Positions 7,442-15,425 of a stretch of DNA of 64,000 nt are shown piece by piece. Source of the DNA: an uncultured Alphaproteobacteria bacterium (GTDB lineage: Bacteria; Pseudomonadota; Alphaproteobacteria; JALCBB01); contig OY279575.1 of assembly GCA_958267355.1 (NCBI GenBank), positions 415,726 through 479,725 on the forward strand, read 5' to 3'. The notes beneath the pieces were generated by a model. The model searched no databases. It saw only the letters and a program-made list of their open reading frames with translations, and was not told the DNA's origin. Position 1 is the first letter of the stretch; each line of letters opens with the position of its first letter. The position numbers and the translations under genes are program-made.

Positions 7442-8260
7442 ATGACTGCGACTTATCCTTCGTTGTTGCTCGTCGGGTGCGGCAAAATGGGCGGAGCACT
7501 TCTACGCGGCTGGCTGGCAAAAGGCTTGAACGGAAGACAAGTCGCTGTCCTGCAACCCTCGCGGTCAGTAGCAGATGAATTGACTCCACACGGAGTGGCA
7601 GTCGTAGCTTCGCTCGCAGAATTGTCCGCCGACTTTGTGCCACAGTTTGTTGTCGTGGCTGTGCGTCCGAACCAGCTGGCAGAAGCCTGCGCACCACTCA
7701 AAGATGCCAAAGCAGTTCAAGGAGCAGGCGTTATCTCCATTGTTGCGGGGATATCGGTTGTGCGACTTCAAGAACTCTTCCCACAAGCCAGCGCAATCGT
7801 CCGCGCCATGCCAAACCTGCCCGTAGAAGTACAACGCGGAATGACAAGCCTGTTTGCCGCTCCTGACACCAAGGTAGAGGCAAAAGGCGAAGTGGAAGCC
7901 CTGTTCGCCTCCTTGGGCAAAACCCTGTGGCTCGGCAAAGAAGAACAAATTTTATTGACAACAGCTTTGGCAGGAAGTGGTCCTGCCTATGTGTTTCTAC
8001 TCGCCCAGGCAATGGCAGAAGCAGGACAAACACTCGGCTTGTCAGCAACAGACTCTGCACTCTTGGCACGGGCTACGGTATCAGGCTCAGGCTTACTGCT
8101 AGACAAACGGACAGAAGACGCGGCAACTCTAGTCGCAGAAGTAGCCGTTGCTGGAGGGGTTACAGAAGCAGCTCTACAATCGGGCTTGCAACAAGACTTG
8201 CCCCGTGGCTTGCGAACAGCTTTAGAAGCAGGCCTGGCACGGGCGAAGGCTCTTGGGTAG
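7442..8260 (+). CDS. proC: Pyrroline-5-carboxylate reductase
   Basis: 272 residues. It reduces 1-pyrroline-5-carboxylate to L-proline with NAD(P)H, the last step of proline synthesis. The N-terminal Rossmann motif is LLVGCGKMGGALLRGW (residues 8-23). The conserved IVRAMPNLPVEVQRGMTSL and the C-terminal ALAGSGPAYVFLLAQAMAEAG and VAEVAVAGGVTEAAL segments of the ProC dimerisation domain are present. Length is normal. It probably shares a transcript with the ybjN-like gene. Confidence 0.95.
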   Translation: MTATYPSLLLVGCGKMGGALLRGWLAKGLNGRQVAVLQPSRSVADELTPHGVAVVASLAELSADFVPQFVVVAVRPNQLAEACAPLKDAKAVQGAGVISIVAGISVVRLQELFPQASAIVRAMPNLPVEVQRGMTSLFAAPDTKVEAKGEVEALFASLGKTLWLGKEEQILLTTALAGSGPAYVFLLAQAMAEAGQTLGLSATDSALLARATVSGSGLLLDKRTEDAATLVAEVAVAGGVTEAALQSGLQQDLPRGLRTALEAGLARAKALG

Positions 8261-8324
8261 TAGGGGGGATAGCAGGGGAAGCTAGGGGGTGGCGGTAAGG
8301 CTTGCGGGGCGGTAGGCTTTGCCT

Positions 8325-9056
8325 ATGGCGACAAAGGCGAAAGCAAAAGCTCAAGTAAAAGCTGGGGCAAGAAGTAAAGCAAAGCGCACGAAGCAGAATT
8401 CGGCACGCAGGAAGACTGCGAAGAAGCCTGCCAGAAAAGCCACAAAGAAATCTGCCAAAAAGACCGCTAAGAAGGTTACAAAAAGCTCCGCTAAAAAAAC
8501 TGCCAAACAGGAGACAAGCGAAGAAGCCCTGCGGCAAGCGGCAATCACAGCAGCATTTGCCCGAGCCGCAGAACACGGCTGGGAAGCCGTGCGCCTAGAC
8601 GAAGTGGCAATGGCGGTAGGTGTATCTCCGTTGCGCTTGCGTAGTCTCTATGGGCGGGCAGATGATATTCTGTTTGATTTTATGGCGCACATAGACGCAG
8701 CTTTAGCCGCTGAACCCCCCGAGGGTTCGGTGCGCGATCGGCTTCTGGAGCTGCTTATACGCCGCCTAGACGCTTATGAGCCACACAGGGAAGGTATTTG
8801 CAGGATCTGGCAAGACTCGCAACGCGACCCGCGTTTGGGGCTTCGGCTTGCTCCGAAATCGTATGGCTCTTTTGCGGCAACTCTACGCCTAGCAGGAGCC
8901 AAGGACGACACAGCCCATGTGTTCGGATTTGCCGCAGTGCATATGGCAGTGCTGCATGTCTGGTGTGCGGATGATGATGCAAGTCGCAACCGTACCCTAG
9001 CAGCAGCAGACAAATACCTTGGCTGGGCAGAGCGTCTAGCCAGCTTTTGCGATTGA
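8325..9056 (+). CDS. TetR-like transcriptional regulator with histone-H1-like lysine-rich N-terminus
   Basis: 243 residues from the ATG at 8325 (a TTG at 8319 would add two). Residues 1-65 are an intrinsically disordered Lys/Ala/Thr tail with KKSAKK / KKTAKK / KKVTKS-type repeats, like bacterial histone-H1-like or AlgP tails. A TetR-type helix-turn-helix follows (AFARAAEHGWEAVRLDEVAM, then VGVSPLRLRSLYGRADDIL). The C-terminal half is all-helical and resembles the TetR/COQ9-like group. The tail probably gives non-specific DNA binding. The regulated genes are unknown. The gene sits 64 bp after proC and just before the CsaA-like gene. Confidence 0.75.
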   Translation: MATKAKAKAQVKAGARSKAKRTKQNSARRKTAKKPARKATKKSAKKTAKKVTKSSAKKTAKQETSEEALRQAAITAAFARAAEHGWEAVRLDEVAMAVGVSPLRLRSLYGRADDILFDFMAHIDAALAAEPPEGSVRDRLLELLIRRLDAYEPHREGICRIWQDSQRDPRLGLRLAPKSYGSFAATLRLAGAKDDTAHVFGFAAVHMAVLHVWCADDDASRNRTLAAADKYLGWAERLASFCD

Positions 9057-9099
9057 CCCACCGAAAAGCAAACCTGAACAAACCAAGGAAGCAAACAAG

Positions 9100-9453
9100 A
9101 TGACAGAAAAAACCAAGCTAGAAACAATTGAATGGAATGATTTTGCCAAAGTAGAATTGCGCGTTGCTACAATTCTATCGGCAGCTCCGCTAGAAGGCGC
9201 ACGCAAGCCCGCCATCCGTATGGAGCTAGATTTCGGAGAGCTAGGGCGCAAGCAGTCTTCAGCACAGCTGACCAAGCATTACACGCCCGAGTCTTTGATT
9301 GGACGACAGGTGCTGGCGGTATGCAACTTTGCTCCACGCCGCATTGCAGGCTTCAAAAGCGAAGTGCTGGTCTGTGGCTTTCCTGATGCAACAGGCGAGC
9401 CGATTTTGGTTTGTCCTGACAAGCAAGTCGCCAACGGCGGCAAGCTGTTCTAA
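9100..9453 (+). CDS. CsaA-like tRNA-binding domain protein
   Basis: 117 residues consisting of one tRNA-binding OB-fold of the CsaA/EMAP-II type: FAKVELRVATILSAAPLEGARKPAIRMELDFGELG split over residues 11-46, then QLTKHYTPESLIGRQVLAVCNF and a C-terminal GFPDATGEP...PDKQVANGGKLF. CsaA proteins bind tRNA and have been described as export-related chaperones in Bacillus; the physiological role in alphaproteobacteria is unclear. Length is normal. It converges with the histidine kinase gene (4 bp gap). Confidence 0.85.
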   Translation: MTEKTKLETIEWNDFAKVELRVATILSAAPLEGARKPAIRMELDFGELGRKQSSAQLTKHYTPESLIGRQVLAVCNFAPRRIAGFKSEVLVCGFPDATGEPILVCPDKQVANGGKLF

Positions 9454-9457
9454 CGGC

Positions 9458-11080
9458 TTATCTCTCAGGCTTGCTAACAGGCAGACGCAAACGCACGATA
9501 AGTCCGCCTAGCTCTTCAGAACGCGATAGGGCAAGGCTTCCACCTTGGCTGATGGCTAAGTCGTGGGCAATGGCGAGTCCCATACCCATACTGGGGGCAG
9601 GACGCGGACCCGTAAGCGGATCCACCGTAGAAATAGAAGCAGAATCTGCTTCGTCCATATCGTCAGAGCTTTGGCTTGGCTCTTCGTCTGGGTCTGCATC
9701 CGCCGCCACAGGCGTAAGGCTAAAGAACGGACGCAAAAGCCGCGCGTAATCTTCTTCGGCAATGCCAGGCCCATCATCTTCTATCGTTATCTCCGCTCGT
9801 TCAGGAGAAAGATACCGCACCTGCACCCGCACACGGCTGGCCGCAAAGTTCAAAGCGTTTTGAATCAAATTACGCAAACAACGACGAGTCGCCTGCGGAC
9901 GCAATCTTCCCGCCATATCAGGCGGACAAACCGACGAACGCATAATTTCAGGATGCAAACCAGATAGCTGATGCAATACATCGCGCAGAACTTCTCCGAA
10001 GGAAATATCGGCAAACCCTTCGCTTTCTGACCCGCGCACATAGCGCAGATAGGTATGAATCAATCGGTCAATTTCTTCAGCATCGCTTTCTAAAGTTTCG
10101 CGCTCCCGCGATTCAGGCAAGACCGCCAAGCCATAACGCAAACGGGCAAGCGGTGTGCGTAGGTCATGTCCGACACCCGCTAAAAAAGCATCGCGTTGCC
10201 GCATCTGATAGCGCAGTCGGTCACGCATACGCAGAAAGGCGACTCCGACTTCGCGCACTTCCTTTGCTCCGCTCGGAGTAAAAGCCCGCACTTCAAAGTT
10301 CCTGTCAAAACGATTTGCCACTTCCGTCAGCCGCCGCATCGCCCGCACCTGATTACGAAGCATTAAAGTCGTAAGAACTACCAGCAACAACGAAATAAAC
10401 AAAACCAAAATCGTTATCACATACCAAGTAGAAGACAAAAGCCGCTTGCGTGGCACTGTGGCTTGGACTTGTCCGAAACGATTGTCGGTTAATCCTGTAA
10501 AGCTACCTGTAAAGGTGAAGGTAAGCTGGCGATTGTCAGGACTCCGAACCGCTTCAGCTTGTTCTACTCCTAAACGCTGGCGCAAGACTTCGGTTAAGCC
10601 CGTGCTGACAGGCAGGTCAGCCCGCCAATCCGTTTCGCCTTTTGGCGTAGTCGCAAGAGCAGGAGCCAGCGAGTCATCAAACGCCGCATCAGGAAAACGC
10701 AGCTTCAGAGACAAAGTTTGCTCAAGCCGCGACAATAGAATTGCCCGCTCTGAATCCTGTGGCTCGGACTCAAGAGCGATTAAAGCAAAACGAATTTCAT
10801 CGCCAAGATTTTCCGCACTGCGAAAGGTTAACTCCTGATAGAGCCGTTCGTAAAACATCACAAAGAAAAAACCCTGTGCCAACAAAAGCGGCACAATCAA
10901 CAAAGCCAGAGATCTACCAAACAAACCGCTTGGCAAAAGCCGCTTGAGCCCGTGGCGATGCAAAAAACGATTTGCATCCAGTGGCGCACCTGGAGGGGGA
11001 ATTTCCGCTTCTGCCACTTTCGCTTCTGTGGCTTCTGGGGCTTCTGGGGCTTCTGTGCTTTCTGTTGGGGACTCGTTCAC
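9458..11080 (-). CDS. Two-component sensor histidine kinase (EnvZ-like)
   Basis: 540 residues. Acidic N-terminus, a first membrane segment around LALLIVPLLLAQGFFFVMF, a periplasmic sensor region of about 150 residues, a second membrane segment (TWYVITILVLFISLLLVVL), a HAMP linker, the H-box GVGHDLRTPLARLRYGL (phospho-His), the N-box NLIQNALNFA, DDGPGIAEEDY and GMGLAIAHDLAISQGG. Between the F-box (LRPFFSL) and the glycine-rich G-box lies an acidic insertion of about 45 residues (DADPDEEPSQSSDD...), which is unusual. It is the natural partner of the response regulator 130 bp upstream on the same strand. The signal is unknown. Confidence 0.88.
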   Translation of the reverse strand: MNESPTESTEAPEAPEATEAKVAEAEIPPPGAPLDANRFLHRHGLKRLLPSGLFGRSLALLIVPLLLAQGFFFVMFYERLYQELTFRSAENLGDEIRFALIALESEPQDSERAILLSRLEQTLSLKLRFPDAAFDDSLAPALATTPKGETDWRADLPVSTGLTEVLRQRLGVEQAEAVRSPDNRQLTFTFTGSFTGLTDNRFGQVQATVPRKRLLSSTWYVITILVLFISLLLVVLTTLMLRNQVRAMRRLTEVANRFDRNFEVRAFTPSGAKEVREVGVAFLRMRDRLRYQMRQRDAFLAGVGHDLRTPLARLRYGLAVLPESRERETLESDAEEIDRLIHTYLRYVRGSESEGFADISFGEVLRDVLHQLSGLHPEIMRSSVCPPDMAGRLRPQATRRCLRNLIQNALNFAASRVRVQVRYLSPERAEITIEDDGPGIAEEDYARLLRPFFSLTPVAADADPDEEPSQSSDDMDEADSASISTVDPLTGPRPAPSMGMGLAIAHDLAISQGGSLALSRSEELGGLIVRLRLPVSKPER

Positions 11081-11104
11081 TCTGTCATCTCATCAAGGCA
11101 CTTC

Positions 11105-11182
11105 GTTACGGCACTTCATAAAGCCGCTGTGTTACGGCACTTCACCAAGCCGCTTTGTTAGATAACTTCGCTAAGCCGTTTC
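11105..11182. repeat. 26-bp tandem repeat between response regulator and kinase genes
   Basis: Three units start at 11105, 11131 and 11157. The first two differ at only a few bases (GTTACGGCACTTCATAAAGC versus GTTACGGCACTTCACCAAGC); the third is degenerate. It fills most of the 130-bp gap. Confidence 0.7.
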
Positions 11183-11210
11183 GTCACGGTAACTTTGCCC
11201 GTTTGCTTCA

Positions 11211-11993
11211 TCAAACCGCTTCGTCAGGCAGAAGCCGATAGCCCCTACGCCGCAAAGTCTGCAGACACTTGGCAAGAGCAGGATCAATTTCATTCAAGCT
11301 ATGGCGTAGGCGGGAAATCTGTGCATCCACACTGCGCTTTTGCAGTTTTTCACCTACCGCTTGAGCCAAGACTTCTGCTAACTCCTCGCGGCGCATCGTT
11401 TGCCCCGGAGCCGCATAGAGCAAAGCCAGCAAACGGGCATGGCTTTCGGATAGCGTGTGGGTTTCTTTGCCGCGTGTGAGTCTTCCGAGCTTGGGGTCAA
11501 AGGAAAAGCCCGCCAGCTTGATAGCACCGCTGGCGGTGGACTCTGGTGCCTGTGGAGCAGCTTGTGGAACGGCTTGTGAAGCAGGTGTTGTTTCACCTGT
11601 GGCTAGGCTTCCGCCTGTTTCTGTACGGCGCAAAATTGCCCGTATCCGCAGAATCAACTCTTCAGGTGGAGCCGATTTCACCAAGTAATCGTCAGCTCCA
11701 AGCTTTAAGCCCGCAAGCCGCATATCGGATTTATCCAACGCCGAATAGAGCAACACAGGCAAAGTCTGCTTGCCACGAATGCGCGCCAAGAAATCAATGC
11801 CCGACTCGGTGGGCATCATGATGTCCAAGACCATAAGCGAGTAGCTTTCTTGGGCAAGAAGTTTTTCGGCTTCCACAGCAGACGAAGCTAAGGTTACGGC
11901 AAATCCATTGCCCTTCAAAAACCGCTGCAAAACCCGCCGCAAGCCCGAGTCGTCATCAACAACAAGAATATGCGGCTTATCAGATTGATTCAT
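11211..11993 (-). CDS. OmpR-family response regulator (PetR-like)
   Basis: 260 residues. Receiver domain with acidic pocket DDD near residue 13, phosphorylatable Asp in LMVLDIMMPTESG, and K in LVKSAPPEEL. It is joined by an Ala/Thr/Gln-rich linker (about residues 128-160) to a winged-helix OmpR/PhoB DNA-binding domain ending in SVDAQISRLRHSLNE...LQTLRRRGYRLLP. Its ATG overlaps the stop of the MarR gene (ATGA), so translation is coupled. A MarR-OmpR pair followed by a kinase beside a branched-chain aminotransferase resembles petP/petR loci of other alphaproteobacteria; direct targets are inferred only. Confidence 0.88.
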   Translation of the reverse strand: MNQSDKPHILVVDDDSGLRRVLQRFLKGNGFAVTLASSAVEAEKLLAQESYSLMVLDIMMPTESGIDFLARIRGKQTLPVLLYSALDKSDMRLAGLKLGADDYLVKSAPPEELILRIRAILRRTETGGSLATGETTPASQAVPQAAPQAPESTASGAIKLAGFSFDPKLGRLTRGKETHTLSESHARLLALLYAAPGQTMRREELAEVLAQAVGEKLQKRSVDAQISRLRHSLNEIDPALAKCLQTLRRRGYRLLPDEAV

Positions 11994-12505
11994 TCGTCTG
12001 TTCCTTTGTCTTCATCTTGCGAGCGTTCAGACCATCCCTGCGGAGCCAAATCACCCAAAAGATTGTGAAACCCTTCTACAGTTTCGGCTCCTTGGTTGCG
12101 GAAAGCGCGTTCCATAAGCTCTAGGGCAGGAGCTGAAACTTCTTGCATCACCTTCTCGCCCGCAGGTGTCAGAGATAAAGCCCGTCGCCGCCTGTCTTGG
12201 CTGTCGGTAGCCGTAGCCACAAGCCCGCGTTCCAACAAAGGGCGGAGAAGTCGCCACAGGTTCTGCTTGCTAACCTGAAAGCTACGCGTTACATCAGAAA
12301 TCGAGTCATTCGGACAAAGTGCCAGATAACACAGCAAACGCTGCTGGGCAGGACCAATTTCGTGCTTCCTGCACAGAGCCGCTTCGCTGGCGGTAAGGTT
12401 CTGGCTCGCCGCTTGGAGCAAAGCCGCTCCGCGGCGTAATTCTTCTTCCCGCAGGAAAAGCGCAGTTCGGTGAATCATACCACCCATATTGACCTTATTT
12501 GCCAA
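11990..12505 (-). CDS. MarR-family transcriptional regulator (PetP-like)
   Basis: 171 residues. The winged-helix core runs from about residue 50 to 125 (QQRLLCYLALCPNDSISDVT, QVSKQNLWRLLRPLLERGLV, DRRRRALSLTPAGEKV), matching MarR organisation. It is first in a three-gene minus-strand operon with the OmpR-like regulator (4-bp overlap) and the kinase. An internal ATG (residue 10, MIHRTALFLREEELRRG) is an equally plausible start. It is divergent from ilvE. Confidence 0.85.
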   Translation of the reverse strand: MANKVNMGGMIHRTALFLREEELRRGAALLQAASQNLTASEAALCRKHEIGPAQQRLLCYLALCPNDSISDVTRSFQVSKQNLWRLLRPLLERGLVATATDSQDRRRRALSLTPAGEKVMQEVSAPALELMERAFRNQGAETVEGFHNLLGDLAPQGWSERSQDEDKGTDE

Positions 12506-12511
12506 AGGCTA

Positions 12512-12539
12512 TGGAAAATGGCAAGCCGATTGCTATAAT
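12512..12539 (+). promoter_or_regulatory. Extended -10 promoter for ilvE
   Basis: TATAAT at 12534-12539 is preceded by TG plus one base (TGCTATAAT), an extended -10. A weak -35 (TGGAAA, 12512-12517) is 16 bp upstream. It lies 135 bp before the preferred ilvE start. Confidence 0.5.
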
Positions 12540-12633
12540 CGGCAACATTGCGATTTACGGGTTTTTCTTGCTTGCTTTTGCCTCCGTGGGCTTTTGTGTG
12601 GCTGGCAGGCACGGGGATACCCTTACGCAAGAC

Positions 12634-12663
12634 ACGCATACGCAGGATACGCATACGCAGGAT
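12634..12663. repeat. 15-bp tandem duplication in the ilvE leader
   Basis: ACGCATACGCAGGAT occurs twice in perfect tandem (12634-12648 and 12649-12663), with a degenerate ACGCAAGAC unit before it. It ends just before the ribosome-binding AGGGG of ilvE. Confidence 0.75.
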
Positions 12664-12673
12664 ACAGGGGCTT

Positions 12674-13591
12674 ATGCTTCCCTTTGATGACCGAGACGGA
12701 AAGATTTGGCTCAACGGCACAACCGTGCCGTGGCGCGAAGGAAGTGTGCATTTCCTGAGCCACGGACTACACTACGCCAGTTTAGTCTTTGAAGGGTGTC
12801 GCGCCTACAACGGCTATATCTTCCGTATGCGCGAGCATTATGAACGACTCCACAAGTCAGCGCAGATTCTGGACTTTGAAATTCCCTACTCAGTAGAAGC
12901 ACTAGAAAAAGCCACCCTAGACCTGTTGCAATCAGAAGGCTTAAAAGATGCGTATGTGCGTCCAGCGGCTTGGCGGGGCAGTGGGCAAATGGGAGTATCA
13001 GGACAAAAAGCTGGCATTTCTGTCGCCATCGCCTGCTGGGAGTGGCCTTCGTATTTTTCTCCCGAAGACTTAGCGCGTGGAATTCGCCTGAAAACTTCCG
13101 CTTGGCGTAGGCCTGCACCTGATACGGCTCCTGTGCAGTCTAAAGCGGCAGGGCTATACATGATCTGCACCCTGTCAAAACACCAAGCCGAAGCCGATGG
13201 CTACGACGACTCGCTTATGCTGGATTGGCGGGGCTTTCTTGCCGAAGCCACAGGCGCAAACCTGTTTCTGGTGATAGACGGCAAACTGCACACGCCAATC
13301 GCCGATTGCTTCCTAGACGGAATTACCCGCCGCACAGTCATAGCCCTAGCCCGCCAACGCGGAATTGAAGTGATAGAAAGGCGAATTACACCCGAAGAAC
13401 TCACCAACGCCGAAGAAGTCTTTATTTGTGGCACTGCCGCTGAAGTGACTCCTGTGCGGCAGATTGATGATCTTTCCTTTACGCCAGGCGAGGTTACGAA
13501 AACACTCGCCACCGCCTATGCAGAAGAAGTGCGCTTACCGCCCGAAGACCAAACGCTCTTCGGACATAACTTGTATCCCAACGCCGCCTGA
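12674..13591 (+). CDS. ilvE: Branched-chain amino acid aminotransferase
   Basis: 305 residues from the ATG at 12674. PLP-dependent class IV transaminase exchanging amino groups between Leu/Ile/Val and 2-oxoglutarate. It starts MLPFDDRDGKIWLNG, as family members do, with HGLHYASLVFEGCRAY, the PLP-lysine region PVQSKAAGLYM, EATGANLFLV and the phosphate-contacting GTAAEVTPVRQID. The frame is open back to 12548, but that extension translates the 15-bp repeat and has no homology pattern; AGGGG precedes the chosen start. It is divergent from the PetP-like gene. Confidence 0.93.
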   Translation: MLPFDDRDGKIWLNGTTVPWREGSVHFLSHGLHYASLVFEGCRAYNGYIFRMREHYERLHKSAQILDFEIPYSVEALEKATLDLLQSEGLKDAYVRPAAWRGSGQMGVSGQKAGISVAIACWEWPSYFSPEDLARGIRLKTSAWRRPAPDTAPVQSKAAGLYMICTLSKHQAEADGYDDSLMLDWRGFLAEATGANLFLVIDGKLHTPIADCFLDGITRRTVIALARQRGIEVIERRITPEELTNAEEVFICGTAAEVTPVRQIDDLSFTPGEVTKTLATAYAEEVRLPPEDQTLFGHNLYPNAA

Positions 13592-13657
13592 CACTAAGCT
13601 CTAAGCAAGCGGCTTTTGTGGAGCTATGGACTCCGCTTTAACTTTTGACTCTGTGAT

Positions 13658-13704
13658 GACTTCTGTAAAGACTTCTATAAAGACTCTGTGAAGACATCTG
13701 TAAA
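13658..13704. repeat. 12-bp tandem repeat upstream of the MFS gene
   Basis: Four units of GACTTCTGTAAA-type sequence (starts 13658, 13670, 13682, 13693) run up to the GTG start at 13711. Confidence 0.65.
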
Positions 13705-13710
13705 GAATCA

Positions 13711-15039
13711 GTGAAACCTGTGCCCGCTCTTGGCCCCTATCGCAACATACTGGTGCTTGCCGCAGGCCATGCCTGTCTTATCAGTATGTTTTCTTCGCTG
13801 GTGCCTTATTCGGCAATTGTCGGAGAGTCATTAACTGGAAAACCCGAACTTGCCACCTTGCCATTCGGTGTTTTGGCTCTGACCCAGATGATCTTGAGCT
13901 TCTGGGTTTCCAAGTGGATGTACCGCGTCGGACGGCGTTACGGCTTTCTGTTCGGAGCCAGCTTAGGAATCATCGGCGGAATTCTGGTTTCGGCGGCGTT
14001 GCTGCACTCGCTGTTTGGGCTTCTGCTTGTCGGCTATAGCCTGCTCGGAGCCGCCGCCGCCTTTGCCATCTTCTATCGCTTTGCCGCCGTAGAAGGCACA
14101 CCCGAGCGGCTTCACAACCGCGCAGTTTCTTGGGTTTTGGCGGGGGGAGTTATCGCCGCCTTGATTGGCCCACAGCTCGCCAATCAGGGACGGTTTCTAT
14201 TTGCCGAAGAATTTGCAGGTTCAGCCATGATGCTGATAGCGGTTTGGGCTTTTGCTTTGCTTTTGATGTGCTTTTTGAAAAGCGAAACCCCTGCTGGCAA
14301 AAGATCTGACAGGCAAGACTCTCGCGCCAAACTGGCAGGAGGCAAATTGTCAGGAGACAAATTGTCAGGAGATAAGAAAAAGCTTCCGCTTTTTTCGCAG
14401 TCGGTGCCAAAACGCACTTTTTTTCTTGCCGCGATTTTTAGTGCAGTCGCGTATGGAATTATGAATTTGTTAATGCTGGCGACTCCGTTGGCGATGCGAG
14501 ATATTGGAATTGAATTTCCTGCCATAGCCCGCACAATCCAGTTGCATGTCTTGGCAATGTATTTGCCTTCGTTTTTTACAGGCTCGCTAATTGATAGATT
14601 TGGCGTGCACAAGGTGCTGGCTGCTGGTGTCGCGGTTTTGATGATTTCGTCAGGAATACACTTCGCAATGGCAATTCCTGACACGGTGCGCTTTATGCTT
14701 GCCCTGATAGCACTCGGAGTAGGCTGGAATTTCCTGTTCGTCGGAGCTTCCACCATTGTCGCCAAGCTCGGCACAGGAGAAATACGCGCAAGAATTCAGG
14801 GAATCAACGAAGTGGTTATCCTGTCGGCACTTGTCCTGTCTTCGTTCACCTCAGGGACGCTGTTTAACCTGCTGGGCTGGTATCAGCTCAATTTGCTTGC
14901 CCTGCCGATTCTTGTTGCTCTGGGCGTTTCTATAGTCCTGCTGGGGCAGATTCCTTCTGCGCCTAGTCCTAACACTCCCCAAGGCGAAACAAACGCTCCA
15001 CAGGGCGCACAGAGCGCACAGCAGGCACAATCGGCATAG
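13711..15039 (+). CDS. Major facilitator superfamily transporter
   Basis: 442 residues with about 12 hydrophobic segments and the MFS loop 2-3 motif as YRVGRRYGFLFGASLG. The central cytoplasmic loop (about residues 195-230) is charged and contains short repeats (GGKLSGDKLSGDK). The second half begins at TFFLAAIFSAVAYGIMNLLM. It resembles unassigned bacterial MFS permeases; the substrate cannot be told. The last 20 residues (Gln/Ala/Ser-rich) are encoded by the first unit of an 80-bp tandem repeat that continues past the stop. The start is GTG, with no strong Shine-Dalgarno. Confidence 0.85.
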   Translation: MKPVPALGPYRNILVLAAGHACLISMFSSLVPYSAIVGESLTGKPELATLPFGVLALTQMILSFWVSKWMYRVGRRYGFLFGASLGIIGGILVSAALLHSLFGLLLVGYSLLGAAAAFAIFYRFAAVEGTPERLHNRAVSWVLAGGVIAALIGPQLANQGRFLFAEEFAGSAMMLIAVWAFALLLMCFLKSETPAGKRSDRQDSRAKLAGGKLSGDKLSGDKKKLPLFSQSVPKRTFFLAAIFSAVAYGIMNLLMLATPLAMRDIGIEFPAIARTIQLHVLAMYLPSFFTGSLIDRFGVHKVLAAGVAVLMISSGIHFAMAIPDTVRFMLALIALGVGWNFLFVGASTIVAKLGTGEIRARIQGINEVVILSALVLSSFTSGTLFNLLGWYQLNLLALPILVALGVSIVLLGQIPSAPSPNTPQGETNAPQGAQSAQQAQSA

Positions 15040-15206
15040 GGCTTGGGTATATTTCCCCCCCAAGGCGAAACAGACGCTCCACAGGGCGCACAGAGCGCAT
15101 AGCAGGCACAATCGGCATAGGGCTTGGGGTGTTTTACCCCCAAGGCGAAACAGATGCTCCACGGGGCGCACAGAGCCCACAGCAGGCACAATCGGCATAG
15201 GGCTTG
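14977..15206. repeat. ~80-bp tandem repeat (3 copies) covering the 3' end of the MFS gene
   Basis: Units begin at 14977, 15058 and 15138 (CCCCAAGGCGAAACARAYGC ... CAATCGGCATAGGGCTTG). Each contains the TAG that ends the MFS gene in unit 1. Spacing is 81 and 80 bp and identity is high. The first copy is coding and the other two are downstream. The remaining gap to hppA (15207-15425) has no gene; it contains 'cctttgccc' low-complexity sequence and the hppA Shine-Dalgarno. Confidence 0.85.
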
Positions 15207-15425
15207 CCCCTTACCTCTCCCGTGGCTTTGTCCTAGCCTTTGCCCAAGCCTTTGCCCTTACCCTTGCTACCCTTGCTTTTTTTGGTCAGAATCGTAACCT
15301 CACCCCGTTAACACTCCTTTCATCAAGGTGATTCGTCATCAAGGGGATTCGCTTGGCTCATCCGTCACGGATAAGCCCGAATTCACTCCATCACCACCAT
15401 CGCACCACACAACGGAGACTCCGTA

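Noticed and set aside
8351..8548. Minus-strand Phe/Leu/Ala repeat protein opposite the Lys-rich tail
   Set aside because: It is the shadow of the KKxAKK codons of the TetR-like gene.
12548..12673. Longer N-terminus for the branched-chain aminotransferase
   Set aside because: The extension translates the 15-bp tandem repeat and the promoter region, and the family start matches the ATG at 12674.
14851..15198. Minus-strand Cys/Leu-rich repeat frame (CLLCALCALWSVCFALG-type)
   Set aside because: It is a translation of the 80-bp tandem repeat overlapping the MFS gene, with no ribosome site or family resemblance.
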